Origin: a virus
IMG/VR virus record: IMGVR_UViG_3300031715_000026
Location: 1 to 21,848 of that record
Strand: one strand, 5' to 3'
DNA: 21,848 bases
Positions 20,290-21,848 of the stretch are shown here, one piece after another. Positions within the stretch are counted from its first letter, which is position 1. Every line of letters begins with the position of its first letter. Both the position numbers and the translations under genes were made by a program. The notes beneath the pieces are model-generated. The model ran no database searches, had not been told where the DNA came from, and saw only the letters and a program-made list of their open reading frames with translations.

Positions 20290-20323
20290 GATAGGCTAAG
20301 TCTGATACTAGACTTAGCCTGTC
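20290..20323 (+). terminator. Long hairpin at the end of the plus operon
   Basis: AGGCTAAGTCT (20293-20303) pairs perfectly with AGACTTAGCCT (20310-20320) around GATACT, and three more pairs extend the stem to 14. It lies 35 bases after the last gene's stop. No T-run follows on either strand, so it is not a canonical Rho-independent terminator; it may end transcription with other factors or protect the mRNA 3' end. Confidence 0.4.
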
Positions 20324-20329
20324 GGCATT

Positions 20330-20505
20330 ATGGTTAAACATCGACTGTCAAAAATCAATCCTGTCACCGCCCCTATGACTGGCGGCACGCCCTGACCATC
20401 GACCATATACAGCCCATAAACAGGGGCGGGGCCGTTCGAGATATACAGAACATGGCCTTAATGTGCTTAGAGTGCAACCGACGAAAAGGTAGCACGTCGG
20501 AGTGA
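20330..20505 (+). pseudogene. HNH endonuclease remnant, frameshifted
   Basis: The frame ending at TGA 20503-20505 reads LTIDHIQPINRGG, then NMALMCLECNRRKGSTSE, the second half of a classical HNH nuclease (D-H, N, C-x2-C). It has no start codon. In another frame, ATG at 20330 reads MVKHRLSKINPVT, typical of an HNH N-terminus, then stops at 20392-20395. A +1/-1 shift between about 20370 and 20390 would join them, but the N-terminal Cys pair would be missing. This is a different HNH type from the four endonuclease VII-like copies. Confidence 0.6.
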
Positions 20506-20571
20506 CGCGCTAGTACGCAACGGCTGTTAAGATTTATTAAGCTCATCAAGAGGTCGAATCCGTGCGCCTCA
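20503..20571 (+). other. tRNA-like segment (very tentative)
   Basis: TGACGCGC (20503-20510) pairs with GCGCCTCA (20564-20571) at 7 of 8 positions, and GAGGTCGAATCC just before resembles a tRNA T-arm lacking one T. An AACGG stretch fits a D-loop. The anticodon arm is poor. It may be a decayed tRNA, the 3' end of a host tRNA captured at an attachment site, or chance. Confidence 0.22.
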
Positions 20572-20697
20572 ACGCAATCTAACGGAGAAAAATAGGTTAA
20601 AAATGTCCGGTATCCGATTTTAGGTGGAAATCAGTTGATCGATTTTTCACTGAGGAGATAGAAAATGCCGTGGGTGTCAACGCAGTAAAATTAGGCC

Positions 20698-20726
20698 TTG
20701 ACAAAACCAGTTTCTAATGGTAGATT
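20698..20726 (+). promoter_or_regulatory. Sigma70-type promoter of the right-hand operon
   Basis: TTGACA (20698-20703), a 17-base spacer and TAGATT (20721-20726). The expected start is only ~5 bases before the ATG at 20739, so the leader would be very short, as at 15435-15463. Confidence 0.5.
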
Positions 20727-20738
20727 CGAAAGGACCTT

Positions 20739-20927
20739 ATGAAAAGAAACTACTCGTTGCAGGACGGCGTCCAGCAGGAAGTCATATCAATGATAAAAAG
20801 GAGGGTCGCGCCTGGCACCCCCGTCAGCAAGAGGGACTTGCAGATTGCGTATAAAGCTGTGCGGGCCAACGCCATTGCCGATACCTTGTTCTGGAAGCGC
20901 CTGTATATCACCATTGAGGAGGTATAG
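20739..20927 (+). CDS. 62-residue hypothetical protein
   Basis: The AAAGGA ribosome site lies 5-10 bases before ATG. The product is basic and helical: MKRNYSLQDGVQQEVISMIK, a short SKRDLQIAYKAVRANA segment that could be a helix-turn-helix-like pair, and a final strand LYITIEEV. It ends in TAG, one base before the next ATG (TAGAATG). No family is recognised. Confidence 0.62.
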   Translation: MKRNYSLQDGVQQEVISMIKRRVAPGTPVSKRDLQIAYKAVRANAIADTLFWKRLYITIEEV

Positions 20928-20928
20928 A

Positions 20929-21246
20929 ATGAAAAGATTACTGCCGTTCTTGTTCGCGGCGTATTTCACGATCGGACAGAACCACAACTTCCAGCTCGGG
21001 AACGGGGAGAGCTACGCCTTCTAGATCGACCAGCCCCTCGTGGGCTCGTTGAGCCTGAACCCGTCCGTGTCGTTGGACAACAACACGGGATTCAAGGACA
21101 AGGCCGCCAACGTCGACCTTAGCTGGGAGGCCACGAAGGTCCTGACGTTCACGATGGGCGCGGGGTATGACAAGTACACGTTGACCGGTGTCGCGCCAAC
21201 AGAGGACGGCAACGTCCACACTTCCATCAAGATAAAAGTGTGGTAA
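20929..21246 (+). pseudogene. Secreted beta-strand protein interrupted by an in-frame amber codon
   Basis: GAGGAGG precedes ATG. The frame reads a signal-peptide-like MKRLLPFLFAAYFTIGQ, then reaches TAG at 21022-21024 after 31 codons. It continues open in the same frame for 73 more codons to TAA, with alternating strands GSLSLNPSVSLD, NVDLSWEA, LTFTMGAGYDKYTL and a final HTSIKIKVW. Alternating hydrophobic strands and a terminal aromatic residue are like the end of an outer-membrane beta barrel. Without readthrough only a 31-residue peptide is made. It may be nonsense-mutated, or read through. TAG ends neighbouring genes too, so genome-wide recoding is unlikely. Confidence 0.6.
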
Positions 21247-21256
21247 AGGAGGCCTA

Positions 21257-21619
21257 ATGATAACCAAATTGATCTTGCTGGGTACGTTACAAGTGACAAG
21301 TTACTGCCCCAGGCCGCAGGAGACGAAGCCGGAGTGTACGTCCAGGAACCATTGCCGCACCTCGATAGACGATGGGGTCACGCGCTTCGGCGTGGCGGTT
21401 TCGCAGGACATGCTCAAGGACGGTCGCGTCCACTACGGCGACCCGATATACATCGACGGGTACGGCTGGAAGATTGTGAACGATTGCATGAATGCGCGGT
21501 ACAGGAACAGCGTGGACATAATGGTCATGAGCCACGACGAAGAAAAGTATGTCGGTGTACGGCATTTGTATGTTTACACTATCACTCCACCAAAAGCTGT
21601 GCCAGGAATGGAAAGATAA
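21257..21619 (+). CDS. 3D-domain (double-psi beta-barrel) protein, probable cell-wall role
   Basis: A 120-residue protein with GGAGG before ATG. It matches the 3D domain of MltA/RlpA-like and Bacillus YocH/YabE-type proteins: VTSYCP near 13-18, DDGVTRFGVAVSQDML (38-53), GDPIYIDGYG (61-70, Asp62), VNDCMNARYRNSVDIMV (74-90, Asp76 and Asp87). The three Asp residues give the family its name. Members bind or cut peptidoglycan, so a lysis or entry role is likely. Only a short hydrophobic N-terminus (KLILLG) is present and no clear signal peptide, which fits a short-domain phage protein. Two extra Cys (27, 33) could form a disulfide. Confidence 0.78.
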   Translation: MITKLILLGTLQVTSYCPRPQETKPECTSRNHCRTSIDDGVTRFGVAVSQDMLKDGRVHYGDPIYIDGYGWKIVNDCMNARYRNSVDIMVMSHDEEKYVGVRHLYVYTITPPKAVPGMER

Positions 21620-21637
21620 CCAGAAAGGAAAGCTATA

Positions 21638-21790
21638 ATGAACTGGAAAAGTTACTCGAAGAAAAAGACGACCCCAAGCCGACGGTCGCGCAAGGGCCAG
21701 CGCAACACTGTATTTCAGTATAACTACAAGCTGCGATCGCGGCTGAACCGCGAGAAGAGGTCATTGCGAGAGGACCTTAACAATGGTTAA
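21638..21790 (+). CDS. 50-residue strongly basic protein
   Basis: AGAAAGGAAAG lies 5-15 bases before ATG. The product has MNWKSYSKKKTTPSRRSRKG, then TVFQYNYKLRSRLNREKRSLRED, giving a very high Lys/Arg content throughout. It could bind nucleic acid or be a small virion-linked protein. No family is recognised. Confidence 0.55.
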   Translation: MNWKSYSKKKTTPSRRSRKGQRNTVFQYNYKLRSRLNREKRSLREDLNNG

Positions 21791-21804
21791 CAAGCGAAGA
21801 TTTT

Positions 21805-21848
21805 ATGAAGAAATCATACCAAAAACGTCCTATTTGTCATAAATCTCC
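21805..21848 (+). CDS. Start of a basic protein running off the window (tentative)
   Basis: ATG at 21805 opens MKKSYQKRPICHKS and runs off the end. A rival frame from 21783 gives only 19 codons. The ribosome site is weak (GAAG). Real but very short evidence, so low confidence. Confidence 0.25.
   Translation, partial: MKKSYQKRPICHKS

Larger units (their letters stand above)
20256..20738 (+). other. 483-base spacer with hairpin, HNH remnant and tRNA-like segment
   Basis: No intact gene is seen. It holds a 14-base-stem hairpin (20290-20323), a frame-broken HNH gene (20330-20505), a tRNA-like segment (20503-20571) overlapping it and the promoter at 20698-20726. Two tiny frames with ribosome sites (7 codons from 20665, 6 codons near 20603) are too short to call. 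Confidence 0.6.

Noticed and set aside
20929-21246. Genome-wide amber recoding as the explanation of the internal TAG
   Set aside because: TAG ends the portal gene, the 20739-20927 gene and several small frames in this window, and no CUA suppressor tRNA was found here.
21334-21723. 129-residue plus-strand frame overlapping the 3D-domain gene
   Set aside because: It is an Arg/His-rich shifted reading of the 3D-domain gene, which has clear family motifs and a good ribosome site.
1-21848. CRISPR array or insertion sequence
   Set aside because: No regularly spaced direct repeats of 25-40 bases and no transposase or terminal inverted repeats were seen.
1-21848. Integrase, repressor or other lysogeny module
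   Set aside because: No tyrosine or serine recombinase motif and no clear repressor was seen; the operator-like dyads alone do not show lysogeny.

Overview
The window is part of the genome of a tailed double-stranded DNA bacteriophage, probably a short-tailed (podovirus-like) one. The leftward (minus-strand) block from about 14.9 kb down to 1 encodes a large terminase with Walker A, Walker B and RNase H-like nuclease motifs, a 703-residue portal, a charged coiled-coil scaffold and an N4-gp56-type major capsid protein. After these come small virion-type proteins, a repetitive fibre-like protein and the start of an adaptor-like protein. No integrase, repressor or host gene is visible. The host cannot be read directly. 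An interrupted secreted beta-strand protein ending in an aromatic residue hints at a Gram-negative host.

Layout. (1) 1-14251, minus strand: the packaging and structural operon, read right to left as small genes, TerL, portal, scaffold, capsid, accessory virion proteins, fibre and adaptor. Four AT-rich, free-standing endonuclease VII/HNH genes sit exactly at gene junctions in it. A 300-base spacer between scaffold and capsid holds three tandem tRNA-like cloverleaf structures. (2) 14252-15468: promoters in both directions, a structured leader RNA, repeated GTTAA-N6-TTAAC dyads and a 112-residue TerS-like protein. (3) 15469-20255, plus strand: an early-type operon of small, often Cys-rich proteins around a two-enzyme cassette, a COOH-NH2 ligase-type amidoligase (17056-18540) followed 3 bases later by a class II glutamine amidotransferase (18544-19503). 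Both enzymes carry extra Cys-rich tails. Tiny reading frames with C-terminal Gly-Gly follow. (4) 20256-20738: a spacer with a strong hairpin, a decayed HNH gene and a tRNA-like segment. (5) 20739-21848: a promoter, a small unknown protein, a secreted beta-strand protein split by an in-frame amber codon, a 3D-fold (double-psi barrel) protein of cell-wall type and small basic proteins.

How it may work together. The minus block packages DNA and builds the virion. In the plus block the amidotransferase could release ammonia from glutamine, and the amidoligase (glutamine-synthetase-like fold) could form an amide or isopeptide bond. This pair has been noted in phages before, but its substrate is unknown. 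The Zn-type tails and Gly-Gly mini-proteins around it are the most interesting candidate system here. The tRNA-like array and the pattern of homing-endonuclease insertion are the next most interesting.
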